A stretch of DNA of 50,206 nt, from contig DECD01000036.1 in NCBI GenBank assembly GCA_002349055.1, forward strand, positions 9,020 through 59,225, read 5' to 3'. Of the stretch, positions 1 through 8,296 are shown in pieces. Within the stretch, counting starts at the first letter, position 1. Each line of letters opens with the position of its first letter. Origin of the DNA: Bacteroidales bacterium UBA2939. Lineage in GTDB: Bacteria > Bacteroidota > Bacteroidia > Bacteroidales > P3. The translations under genes and the position numbers were made by a program. The notes under the pieces are model-generated. The model did not search any database. It worked only from the letters and a program-made list of their open reading frames with translations, and was not told where the DNA came from.

Positions 1-1905
1 CCCACGCGGCGCGTCACCGTCACGGTGGTAGATGAGAATGACCAACCGATGGAGGGCGCACAAGTCAAATTCAAGCTCTACAACTATGCAGAATATTACA
101 CCTTGGCCGATGTGACCACCGACAAGGAGGGCAAGGCGTCACTCACCACCGGTTTGGGTGACCTGCTGATATGGGCCAGCGACGGTGAGAGATATACCTT
201 CGAGAAATTGGATGTGCGTCAGAACAGCACATTAACGTTGGCGTTGACACACTCCTCCGTCAGCCTTACGGCTGCCACCTCCCCTAACTTAGGGGAGGAA
301 TTAGATGGACGCGGCAGCAACTCCCCCTCTAAGTTAGAGGGGGTGGCCGAAGGCCGGGGGCGTGTGTTCAATTTAGAAATGGTTCCGCCCGTGGCGGGCA
401 ATCCCAAGGTGGTCGCCACCGAGGAGGAGACCGCCGCCAACGCCAAGCGGCTGGCTTATGAGGACTCGCTGCGCAACGCCTACACTGCGACCTTCCCGAC
501 GAAGGAGAACTACAAGCAACTGATGAAGCCCAATTCCAACCTCACCGACGAGCAGGCATGGGAGATAATCCACAAGAGCGAGGGCAACTACGCCGAGATA
601 ATCAAGTTCCTTGACAACCACACGGAAGAGAACTCGGCGATAGCTGGTGAAACGGAAGCCACCTGTATTAGCTGTTCTGATGGTTTTATCATAAGTTGGA
701 ACGCATTTTATGATTATCTTTGCTCGTTCAGCGACAAGGATTTAAGAGACATCACCGCCGAGGTCTTGGAAGCCCATTGGGTGGTGCCCCCCATGCATCC
801 GATGGCAAATGAATATGGTCCCTACAGGAAGGGCGGCCTCCCTGCCCGCATCAGCAACGAGATGGTGCGGCCATACCGTGAGGAGCTGGCTTGCTTCAAG
901 GGCATGACCGCCGAGGAAATCAGGCAGTGGGTGATAGACAACATCACGATTGACGACAGCAGCAACTATTACAACTGCCCCATCTCGCCGGTGGGAGTCT
1001 ACAAGCTGCGCCGCGCCGACAGCCACAGCCGCGACATCTTCTTCGTGGCCGCTTGCCGCGCCGCCGGGGTGCCGGCTTACTTGGATAATGCTACAAACAT
1101 CCTTTACACCTGGGATAATAGCGGCTGGCATATTACTAGTTTCTCTAGTATGACTAGTAGCACTAGTAGTGCTAGATTAACCCTTACCTATGGCGGTAAA
1201 GAGCCAGCGAAGCCAATCTACTGGCCGCATTTCACCCTTGCCAAGCTGGAGAATGGCGATCTGCGCACCTTCGACTTCGAGGACGACCCGCGAATGAAGT
1301 GGAAAGTGGAAAGCGGAAAGTGGAAAACTGATAAAATTACCTTGGAGCCGGGTACCTATTGTCTCTCCACCGGCAACCGCTATCCCGACGGGGCTGTACG
1401 GTCGCGCATGGAGTTCTTCGAGGTGAAGGCCGACGAGAAGATTACGAAGGAGATAGTCATCCTGCCGCTGCTGGCTCGTACCGACGAGTTAGGAGTCCTC
1501 GACAAGAACCTCGAACTCTTCGACGGCGTCGAACTGTGGGACTATGCTGGCAACAGCGGTATGCTTTATATCAACCTCGGCGACTACAGCGAGCCGTCGA
1601 AACACCTCGTTGTGGAGTTGAAACAGTTGCAGAAGGAGATGAAAGCTTGGGGCGGCATGACCTTCATGGTGGGTCCCGCCAAACTGAACATGACCGACTG
1701 GCAGCTGGTGAATACCGACATCGCATATAATAAAGGTATACTGGAGCAGCGCATCCTTGAGGCCGTCAAGAGCGGAGCCCATGTGCAGTACCCGCTGGTG
1801 GCCCTCATCGACAAGGACGGCCATATCCGCTACCACAGCACAGGATACAAAATCGGCGTCATTGAGCAGGTGCTCAAAGCCGCCGAAAAGGATGTAAAGA
1901 AATAA
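1..1905 (+). CDS. Transglutaminase-like protein with C-terminal thioredoxin-like region (5' partial)
   Basis: The reading frame is open from base 1, so the true start lies left of the window. The visible N-terminus resembles a carboxypeptidase-regulatory or Ig-like beta fold (VDENDQPMEGAQVKF). The middle resembles the transglutaminase-like domain of Bacteroidetes surface or periplasmic proteins (GVYKLRRADSHSRDIFFVA, near residue 335). At the position where transglutaminases normally carry the nucleophilic Cys (G-x-C-R) I see Ser, so catalysis is doubtful; this is an alignment by eye. The last 130 residues (YPLVALIDKDGHIRY) resemble a thioredoxin/peroxiredoxin-type fold without a CxxC. Three short repeat tracts lie inside the gene and are translated in frame (see repeats at 250-360, 1136-1176 and 1299-1326). 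The stop is TAA at 1903-1905, 4 bases before the convergent neighbour. Fold assignments are moderately sure; function is unknown. Confidence 0.75.
   Translation, partial: PTRRVTVTVVDENDQPMEGAQVKFKLYNYAEYYTLADVTTDKEGKASLTTGLGDLLIWASDGERYTFEKLDVRQNSTLTLALTHSSVSLTAATSPNLGEELDGRGSNSPSKLEGVAEGRGRVFNLEMVPPVAGNPKVVATEEETAANAKRLAYEDSLRNAYTATFPTKENYKQLMKPNSNLTDEQAWEIIHKSEGNYAEIIKFLDNHTEENSAIAGETEATCISCSDGFIISWNAFYDYLCSFSDKDLRDITAEVLEAHWVVPPMHPMANEYGPYRKGGLPARISNEMVRPYREELACFKGMTAEEIRQWVIDNITIDDSSNYYNCPISPVGVYKLRRADSHSRDIFFVAACRAAGVPAYLDNATNILYTWDNSGWHITSFSSMTSSTSSARLTLTYGGKEPAKPIYWPHFTLAKLENGDLRTFDFEDDPRMKWKVESGKWKTDKITLEPGTYCLSTGNRYPDGAVRSRMEFFEVKADEKITKEIVILPLLARTDELGVLDKNLELFDGVELWDYAGNSGMLYINLGDYSEPSKHLVVELKQLQKEMKAWGGMTFMVGPAKLNMTDWQLVNTDIAYNKGILEQRILEAVKSGAHVQYPLVALIDKDGHIRYHSTGYKIGVIEQVLKAAEKDVKK
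250..360. repeat. REP-like hairpin cluster inside a coding region
   Basis: Four hairpins follow one another: CAGCC/GGCTG at 261-274, a perfect 21-base palindrome at 278-298 (CCTCCCCTAA arms), another at 323-343 (CCCCCTCTAA arms), and TGGCC/GGCCG at about 344-355. The tract is read through in frame by the transglutaminase-like gene. It looks like an inserted dispersed repeat that happens to keep the frame open. Confidence 0.8.
1136..1176. repeat. 9-bp tandem array, CTAGT plus 4 bases
   Basis: CTAG occurs at 1136, 1145, 1154, 1163 and 1172, exactly every 9 bases, with T following the first four. It is in frame in the transglutaminase-like gene and encodes a Ser/Thr-rich stretch. Confidence 0.8.
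1299..1326. repeat. 7-bp tandem array, GTGGAAA x4
   Basis: Four consecutive heptamers, three GTGGAAA and one GCGGAAA, lie in frame in the transglutaminase-like gene and encode a Lys/Trp-rich stretch (KWKVESGKWK). Confidence 0.8.
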
Positions 1906-1909
1906 GAAA

Positions 1910-2635
1910 TCAGTATTTCTTCCAGTTGCGGAACTTGAGGTTGAAAACGCCGAAGAAAGCCTCCTTGAAAATCTTCATGCTCATCTTGCTCACGCCGAGG
2001 ACACGGTCGGTGAAGATGATGGGCACTTCGTAGACCTTGAAGCCCAGGCGCGTGGCGGTGTATTTCATCTCGATTTGGAAGGCATAGCCGACGAACTTCA
2101 CCTTGTCGAACTTAATCTTCTCGAGCACGCGGCGGCTCCAGCATACGAAACCTGCCGTCGAGTCGCAGACCTTCATACCGGTGACGATACGCACATATTT
2201 TGAGGCGTAGTAGCTCATCATGAGGCGTCCCATGGGCCAGTTGACGACACTGATTTTACCGCCCACATAGCGGCTGCCCACCACCACGTCGCCCTTGCCT
2301 GAGGAGCAGGCGTCGTAGAGTCGCACCAGGTCGTCGGGGTTGTGGCTGAAGTCGGCATCCATCTCAATCATATAATCGTAGCCATGCTCGTTGCCCCAGC
2401 GCATACCGTCGAGATAGGCGGTGCCGAGGCCCAGCTTGCCCTTGCGCTCCACGATGAAGAGGCGTTCGGGGAACTCCGTCATGAGGCGTTTCACGATGTC
2501 GGCGGTGCCGTCGGGCGAATTGTCCTCGATGATGAGCATGTCGAACTCTTTCGGGAGAGAAAAGACCTTGCGGATGATGGCCTCAATATTCTCCTTCTCG
2601 TTGTAAGTAGGGGTGATAACCAGTGTATCGGACAT
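1910..2635 (-). CDS. Polyprenol monophosphomannose synthase-like glycosyltransferase (GT2)
   Basis: This is a family 2 glycosyltransferase of about 241 residues, likely transferring a sugar from a nucleotide sugar to a polyprenyl phosphate at the inner face of the cytoplasmic membrane. The N-terminus LVITPTYNEKENIEAI is the usual GT2 opening, and EMDADFSHNP carries the DxD metal/nucleotide site. C-terminal features such as GVSKMSMKIFKEAFFGVF fit DPM1-like enzymes, without the extra membrane domain of longer homologues. An ATG 48 bases further upstream exists, but a good promoter -7 box (2661-2668) lies between the two, so I choose 2635 (MSDTLVITP). The acceptor and sugar cannot be read from sequence. 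Confidence 0.85.
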   Translation of the reverse strand: MSDTLVITPTYNEKENIEAIIRKVFSLPKEFDMLIIEDNSPDGTADIVKRLMTEFPERLFIVERKGKLGLGTAYLDGMRWGNEHGYDYMIEMDADFSHNPDDLVRLYDACSSGKGDVVVGSRYVGGKISVVNWPMGRLMMSYYASKYVRIVTGMKVCDSTAGFVCWSRRVLEKIKFDKVKFVGYAFQIEMKYTATRLGFKVYEVPIIFTDRVLGVSKMSMKIFKEAFFGVFNLKFRNWKKY

Positions 2636-2660
2636 ATCTTCTAATGTTAGATTCGAACTG

Positions 2661-2692
2661 CAAAGATACAACTTTTTTTTCAAATGGCCAAA
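2661..2692 (-). promoter_or_regulatory. Bacteroidetes-type promoter of the glycosyltransferase
   Basis: On the minus strand TTTGG (2688-2692) is followed after 19 bases by TATCTTTG (2661-2668), matching the Bacteroidetes -33/-7 consensus. It lies 25 bases before the chosen ATG. Confidence 0.7.
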
Positions 2693-2711
2693 TTAAAGTG
2701 CAACAACAAAT

Positions 2712-2740
2712 AAAAAAAAGCCCCCGCGACGGGCGGAGGC
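2712..2740 (-). terminator. Rho-independent terminator of the large secreted protein gene
   Basis: Read on the minus strand, a GC-rich stem (GCCTCCGC with GCGGGGGC, one mismatch) is followed by eight T residues. It lies about 30 bases after the stop of the gene at 2771. Confidence 0.8.
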
Positions 2741-2770
2741 TTGGTGTTGGAATCTACAGAATCTACAGTT

Positions 2771-5700
2771 CTAGCGGACAATAAGTTTGCGGATGGCATT
2801 GACCTGTTCGCCGACGATGCGGACGAAGTAGGCCCCCTGAGCCATGTTGGTCACATCGATGGTGATGTCAGACGCAGCAGGCTGCGTCTCAACAGTCGTC
2901 ACGACGCGGCCGTTCATGTCGACCACCGTCACCGTGGCGACACCCTCGATGCCCGTGAGGGTGACCGTGTTGCTGGCGGGGTTCGGGTAGAGACTGATGG
3001 CGGCAGAGGCCACGTCGTCGATGCCGGTGCCGCTGTTTCTTGTCTGGAAGTGGGTCACATTGCTCCACAAAGAGGTGGTGGTACCCTCGCAGACAGTACG
3101 CACGTAGACATCATAATCGCGGTTGGGGTTAAGTCCGGTAAGAGTATAGGTGGTGGCATTGATATTGCGCTTCATGTAGCCGCCGCCCTGCGGGAAGTTT
3201 CTGAGGCCATACTCAATCTCGAAGGTGGTGGCACCCTCAGGGGCGGTCCAGCTGATAACGGCAGAGCTGTCGGTTACATTGCTCACCACCACGCCGGTAA
3301 CAGTCTCGCAGACGATGGTGGTGAAGCTGGCGGAATCGCTCCAGTCGCTCCACGAGGTCTCGCCACAGACAGCGCGGACACGGACAGAATAGGTCACACC
3401 GTTGGTAAGGTTGCTAACTGTGCAGGGATTGGTTGTGACATCGATAGTGTTGTCGTATCCCAAGCTAGTGATATGAATCTGCCAAGCATTCTGGTCTTGC
3501 TCTCCATTGGTCCAACCGAGGGTGGCTCCAGTGTGCGTTACATTGGTAACCGTGAGGTTGGTGGGGGCTGTGCAGGGCTGGTAAGCCTCGAAATTAGCGG
3601 TGAGGGTAAGGTCGGAGATTACCGAGGTGGTATAGGGGTTCTCAGTGGAGACAACCGTTGCGCCGGAAGTCCAATTGGTAAAGAGGTATCCCTCATTGGG
3701 AGTGGCGGTGAAGGTCACCATAGTACCTTCGACCACGTTGCCGCTGGGAGTCACCGCTGCGGTACCCATGGTGGCATCGGCAGAAACAGCAGAGACGATG
3801 TAGCGGTTGGGGTCGGGCTGGCCGGAGGTGACTGAGATGTCGTCGACATACCAATAATAGTATGTGGCGTTGGCATTGTGGCGGAAGGCGATGCGGGCAC
3901 CTGCGGGAGCATTGGCGAAGGTGACGGTCTTCTGGCTGTAGGTCGTGGTGGCGGAGCCGAAGGCAGTATCGTTGTAGCTATAGGTCTCGACGGAGACAAA
4001 GGTCGAGGTGTCGGAAACATTGGTGATGTAGCCCACACTGAAGGTTCCACAAGAGGAATAGGTGGCGCTCTCGGGACGGGTCCAGAAGGTGAGCGTCACA
4101 TTGTCAATCTCCTGTGTGAGAGGAGGCAGAGCCACCATGTTGACACGGGAACCGCTGAATCTGAGATACTGGCTGCCACCGTGGGTGTTGCTGGTAGAGG
4201 ACTGCGTGTAGACGTTGCCGTTGAGATTGTCCCAGCAAGAGGGAGTCTCGGCGGTAGCCTGGGCCTCGAAGTCCTCGGCGAAAGGCAGCGAAGCAGCACC
4301 GCAAGTGGTGCGGAAGCTGGCGGTAGACGCGGAGCTGGTGTCGGTGTCGCTGCAAAGGGCACGCACACTGACGGTGTGGAGCGACGAGGCGGCGAGACCT
4401 GTAGCATCATAAGTGGGACTAGTCACAGTAACGGGAGTGCCACCATCGATGCTTACAATCCACTCGCTCTCGCTACCGTTGGAGGTCCAGCTGATGGTGG
4501 CCGAACTCTCGGTAACATCGCTTGCAACGATATTGGTCGGATGCGGGCAGTTGGGGCAGCCGTTGATGACGCCGAGAGTATCGCCGTCGTCATAGTTGTC
4601 GCCATAGTCAGAGAGGTTGAAATCGCCATTGCTGATAGTGAACGAGGTTTCGTAAGAATACGAGCCTTCCTCCCACAGAAGGACAAGCGTCTCGGTGCCA
4701 CAAAGGCTGTAGGTATAGCTGTTGCTGCTGCCACTGGAAATGGTGGCGGTGAAGACCTCGGAGCCGCCGACATAGCCGACAATGGCATTGCCGTTCCAGC
4801 CGTCGCCATAGCTGTCGACCATGTCGATGACAACATCGCAACTTCCGCCGGCACACTGTGTGTGCACGGTGGTGCTGACCGACTGGGTAAGGCTGCCGTC
4901 GTCGCAAAGAGAGCTTACGGTGATGGTATAGGTGGTAGAGGCATTGAGGCCGGAAATGGTGGTATTGTTGGTGTAGACATCGAGGCTGTCGACAGAGGTG
5001 CCGTCGGTCCACCAAATGCGATAACCACCGCCATTGGTACCCGTGATGTCGACCGTTACATCGGAGCCAGAGGTGGCAACAGCGCTGACAGCCGTAGGAC
5101 GGGGACAGGCGGGAGCGGGGATACAGTCGGCATGGATTTCGAAGCCGCTATAGGTCACACTATAGTCAGAGACGAAGACCACAGTGAAGGCGGCAGCATC
5201 GAAAGGTCCAAAAGTCTGGGTTTGGGAAACACCATTGTCGGTCCATACAACCGTGCCATTGGTGCCGATGCCCTCATAGATGGTCAGGTAGTCGTACGAG
5301 CCTTCGGTGCGGGAGGTGCCGGAAAGCACGACATAGTTGTCGTCTGTTTCGGGCAGGAAGACAAGCGTGGAATTGCAGTTGGAGCTGTAGCTGCCATTGG
5401 GGCCGCCATTGTCGTAGACGATGGCGGCACAGGAACGCAGGGTGTCGGTACCTGTGGTGGCCATGTTCATGATGGTGATGCCGACGCTGAAGTCGAGGGG
5501 ACCCACCCAGACACTGTTGTCGGCACCGCAGTTGGTACGGAGGTAAGCCTCGTAGAAACCGGTAGACAAGCCAGTGAGCTCATAGCTGTTGGTGGAGGGG
5601 TACTCGACGGTGCCGTTCTCGATGTCGAAGTCCTCGGGACCGTAGACCAGTTCCCAGGCGGAGCCAGTGGGGTCGTTCCACGAGAAGTTGACGGTGTCGC

Positions 5701-8077
5701 CGGAGGTGGTGGCAGCAAAACCGGTGGGCCAGGGGCAGGCAATGGGGGTGCGGACAGTGATGGCGGAAGAAGCGAGGCTGGTGTCGCCAGCGTCGCAGAC
5801 AGCGTAGATGGCCAGACGGTACTGGGTATCGTCCTCAAGGCCGGTGATGGTGTAGGGGTTTGTGGTCACGTTCTCGATGACGCTGTCGCCGACAACAATC
5901 ATCCATTCAGACTCCTCGCCGAGGGAAGTCCAGCGCAGATCAATCTCGTGGGGCATAACCGTGTCGGTGCTGAGAGCGTAGGGAGCGGGGCAGGTGACCT
6001 GAGACAGTTCGAAGTTGTCGACACAGGCGGGCGGGTTGCTTCCCGAGGAGTTGTCGTTGCGCCACACAAAGTAGAATCCGTAAGTGCCATCGGTGAGAAC
6101 CGTGAAGGTGCCTTGTTTGGTCTGCCAGCTGCTGCTCTGATTCAGATAGCCACCGTCGACAGCGGTGAACCCTGAGGCCACGGAGGACGAGGTCCATCCG
6201 CTGTTGGGCATAGCGGTACCGGCAGGAGCCACGGCTGCGCGGAGGAAATCGTAGGAGCTTTCTCCGGTGGTTTTCCAGTCGAAGCTGAAGCTATACTCGC
6301 CAGCCTCCAGTTGGAACGTAGCATAAGCATACGACACACAAGAGGTGTTGGTGGTGTAACTGGCACTGGTGCCGTTGTTGTTGCTGATGAAGAGGCCGTT
6401 GGTGTTGTTGTTGCCACCAGGGAGTCCGACATACCAGCCGTTGGGGGCGTTGTTCTCGAGTGCCCAGTCGGCACTGCTGCCGTTCTCATCGAAATCGCAG
6501 ATATAGGGGAGTTCACTTATCGGATCGCCAACCAGGGTACGGAAAGTGGTGCTGCGGGTGGCGGTGACAATGCCATCGTCGCAGATAGTAGCAACAGTGA
6601 CAGTATAGACAGTATTGGCGGCAAGACCGCTGAGGGTGTAAGTGTCGGAGGAGACATCAATGGAATCAGTATCTGTGCCATCGCTCCAGCAGATGCGGTA
6701 GCTCGCCCCTTCCATGCCGACAATGGAGATGTCGGCACCGTCGGCGGTGCTATTGCCTGCACTCACAGAGACAGGACGCACGCAAGAGGGAATGGGTTCG
6801 ACCACCAAGTCGTCGACATACCAATAGTAATATGTGGAATTGGCATTGTGGCGCAGCACAATACGGGCGCTGTCGGGAGCTCCAATCATGGGGACCTCTT
6901 TCTCTTCGTAGGCACTGAATTCGCTATAGCTCCAGTTGGCCAATTCGACGAAGGAAGAATCGATAGTGACATCGGTCATATAACCCACCGAGAAGGTGCC
7001 ACAGGAGGAACTGGTGAAGTTCTCGGGACGAGTCCAGAAACGCACCTGCAATGAGCCTGTGGGTTGGTCCATGGGAGGCAGTGCGATGGCGTTAGACATG
7101 CTGCCAGAGAAATGAAGATACAAACTACCTCCATGAGCATTGCTGGTAGAAGAATTTACACGAGGGTTGCCACTGAGTACTGTCCAGCAGGAAGGAGCAC
7201 TGCCTGTGCTGTGACCCTCGAAATCATCGCTGAAGGGGATGGTTACGTTGTCGCAAGCGGTGCGGAAGTTGGCGGTGACCGCATTGGCGCCGGTACCGTC
7301 GGTGCAGTTGGGAGTAACGGCGAAATGATAGAGCGTGTTGGAGTTCAAATCCGTCACAGTGACAGAGGTGGATGTAGAGGTGGTGGAGGCGGTGTCGGTG
7401 GCATTGCTCCAGTATGTGATGGTGTAGGTGGCACCGCTGTTGATGGTGTCCTCCCAGTTGAGGGTTACGTCGTGGCCATTAATCTCGCTGGCGATGAGGT
7501 TCTCCACGGGGAAACAGGTGGGAGGCGCGCCCACGCGCAAGTCGTCGATACCCACGCCGTAGCCGTATTTATCAATATAACGGAAAGCCAGTTGGCAGGT
7601 GGCGCTGAAGCTGGAAACGGTGTACGTCGCAGCCGTCCACGAGGAATGGGCAGTGGTGATGGAATCCAGCGTCTGCCAAGCATCCGTAGCGCTGGTGCGG
7701 AACAGAACCACCAGGAAGTCAATATCGCTAACCCACTGACGGTTGACATACTGGAAGGTGATTTCAGCACCCGAAAGAGAGCTGAGGTCGAGTACTGGTG
7801 AAATTAGGGTGGTGACATTACCAGTGGTGCTGTGCTGGATATGCGCGTTGCCTGTGCCCTCGGCGCAGCCGGTGGCGGTACTGTAGTCGCCCACGCCGAC
7901 TTGCCATGTGCCGGGGCCCTGCGTGGTCCAACACTGGGGTAGGGTAGTCCCGTTAAATCCTTCAAAGAAGGGAGTCGTTGAGGTGACCGCAACGGCATCA
8001 CAATCGCTTTGGGCCTGTGCTGCCAGCGGCAACATCATTGCCGCCAAAAGTGTCAAAAACTGTAGTTTTTTCATCAT
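2771..8077 (-). CDS. Giant secreted fibronectin-III/CUB/InlB-repeat protein with type IX sorting domain
   Basis: About 1768 residues. The chosen start (MMKKLQFLTLLAAMMLPLAAQA) gives a clean signal peptide; a longer frame upstream lacks one and overlaps the promoter. After the signal come repeated fibronectin type III modules, two related jelly-roll modules (both contain SSCGTFSVGY and YYYWYVDD), a CUB-like domain (DYLTIYEGIGTNGTVVW), an InlB/bacterial-repeat module (TATPNEGYLFTNW), further FN3 modules and a C-terminal type A sorting domain (LYPNPASNTVTL ... IRKLIVR). The protein is therefore expected to cross the outer membrane through the type IX system and be anchored or released. No enzymatic domain is visible, so adhesion or binding is an inference. 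A GACGCAGC palindrome is translated within the sorting domain. Confidence 0.85.
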   Translation of the reverse strand: MMKKLQFLTLLAAMMLPLAAQAQSDCDAVAVTSTTPFFEGFNGTTLPQCWTTQGPGTWQVGVGDYSTATGCAEGTGNAHIQHSTTGNVTTLISPVLDLSSLSGAEITFQYVNRQWVSDIDFLVVLFRTSATDAWQTLDSITTAHSSWTAATYTVSSFSATCQLAFRYIDKYGYGVGIDDLRVGAPPTCFPVENLIASEINGHDVTLNWEDTINSGATYTITYWSNATDTASTTSTSTSVTVTDLNSNTLYHFAVTPNCTDGTGANAVTANFRTACDNVTIPFSDDFEGHSTGSAPSCWTVLSGNPRVNSSTSNAHGGSLYLHFSGSMSNAIALPPMDQPTGSLQVRFWTRPENFTSSSCGTFSVGYMTDVTIDSSFVELANWSYSEFSAYEEKEVPMIGAPDSARIVLRHNANSTYYYWYVDDLVVEPIPSCVRPVSVSAGNSTADGADISIVGMEGASYRICWSDGTDTDSIDVSSDTYTLSGLAANTVYTVTVATICDDGIVTATRSTTFRTLVGDPISELPYICDFDENGSSADWALENNAPNGWYVGLPGGNNNTNGLFISNNNGTSASYTTNTSCVSYAYATFQLEAGEYSFSFDWKTTGESSYDFLRAAVAPAGTAMPNSGWTSSSVASGFTAVDGGYLNQSSSWQTKQGTFTVLTDGTYGFYFVWRNDNSSGSNPPACVDNFELSQVTCPAPYALSTDTVMPHEIDLRWTSLGEESEWMIVVGDSVIENVTTNPYTITGLEDDTQYRLAIYAVCDAGDTSLASSAITVRTPIACPWPTGFAATTSGDTVNFSWNDPTGSAWELVYGPEDFDIENGTVEYPSTNSYELTGLSTGFYEAYLRTNCGADNSVWVGPLDFSVGITIMNMATTGTDTLRSCAAIVYDNGGPNGSYSSNCNSTLVFLPETDDNYVVLSGTSRTEGSYDYLTIYEGIGTNGTVVWTDNGVSQTQTFGPFDAAAFTVVFVSDYSVTYSGFEIHADCIPAPACPRPTAVSAVATSGSDVTVDITGTNGGGYRIWWTDGTSVDSLDVYTNNTTISGLNASTTYTITVSSLCDDGSLTQSVSTTVHTQCAGGSCDVVIDMVDSYGDGWNGNAIVGYVGGSEVFTATISSGSSNSYTYSLCGTETLVLLWEEGSYSYETSFTISNGDFNLSDYGDNYDDGDTLGVINGCPNCPHPTNIVASDVTESSATISWTSNGSESEWIVSIDGGTPVTVTSPTYDATGLAASSLHTVSVRALCSDTDTSSASTASFRTTCGAASLPFAEDFEAQATAETPSCWDNLNGNVYTQSSTSNTHGGSQYLRFSGSRVNMVALPPLTQEIDNVTLTFWTRPESATYSSCGTFSVGYITNVSDTSTFVSVETYSYNDTAFGSATTTYSQKTVTFANAPAGARIAFRHNANATYYYWYVDDISVTSGQPDPNRYIVSAVSADATMGTAAVTPSGNVVEGTMVTFTATPNEGYLFTNWTSGATVVSTENPYTTSVISDLTLTANFEAYQPCTAPTNLTVTNVTHTGATLGWTNGEQDQNAWQIHITSLGYDNTIDVTTNPCTVSNLTNGVTYSVRVRAVCGETSWSDWSDSASFTTIVCETVTGVVVSNVTDSSAVISWTAPEGATTFEIEYGLRNFPQGGGYMKRNINATTYTLTGLNPNRDYDVYVRTVCEGTTTSLWSNVTHFQTRNSGTGIDDVASAAISLYPNPASNTVTLTGIEGVATVTVVDMNGRVVTTVETQPAASDITIDVTNMAQGAYFVRIVGEQVNAIRKLIVR
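2870..2893. repeat. GACGCAGC/GCTGCGTC palindrome, copy 1
   Basis: A 20-base near-palindrome inside the sorting-domain coding region, read on the minus strand as VETQPAA. Two further copies occur near 25 kb. Confidence 0.7.
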
Positions 8078-8186
8078 ATAACTTTTTATATTATTATCTT
8101 TTATTATTATCTCATTCCGTCGTATCGGGCAAAAGCATTGGTTCACAATACCATTCTGCCCACATGCACTCTCGTTTACACGGGTG

Positions 8187-8216
8187 CAAATATATGATTT
8201 TTTTTTCATTCCCAAA
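8187..8216 (-). promoter_or_regulatory. Promoter of the giant secreted protein
   Basis: Minus strand: TTTG (8213-8216), 18 bases, TATATTTG (8187-8194). It is divergent from, and close to, the iorA promoter. Confidence 0.65.
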
Positions 8217-8221
8217 AAAAC

Positions 8222-8253
8222 TTTCTGTATGTCATTTTTTTTTCATATTTTTG
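8222..8253 (+). promoter_or_regulatory. Promoter of iorAB
   Basis: TATTTTTG at 8246-8253 fits the -7 box, with an imperfect -33 (TTTCT, 8222-8226) 19 bases before it. The start codon of iorA is 43 bases further on. Confidence 0.5.
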
Positions 8254-8296
8254 CAATCTCAAAAAGTCAATAAATTATTAATTAAAAATAACCATT

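Noticed and set aside
2636..2683. Longer N-terminus of the glycosyltransferase
   Set aside because: It would place the promoter -7 box inside the gene and adds residues without family similarity.
2741..6175. Two long plus-strand open frames opposite the giant secreted protein
   Set aside because: Gly/Val/Ala-rich shadow translations of FN3 repeats; the minus-strand protein has a signal peptide and sorting domain.
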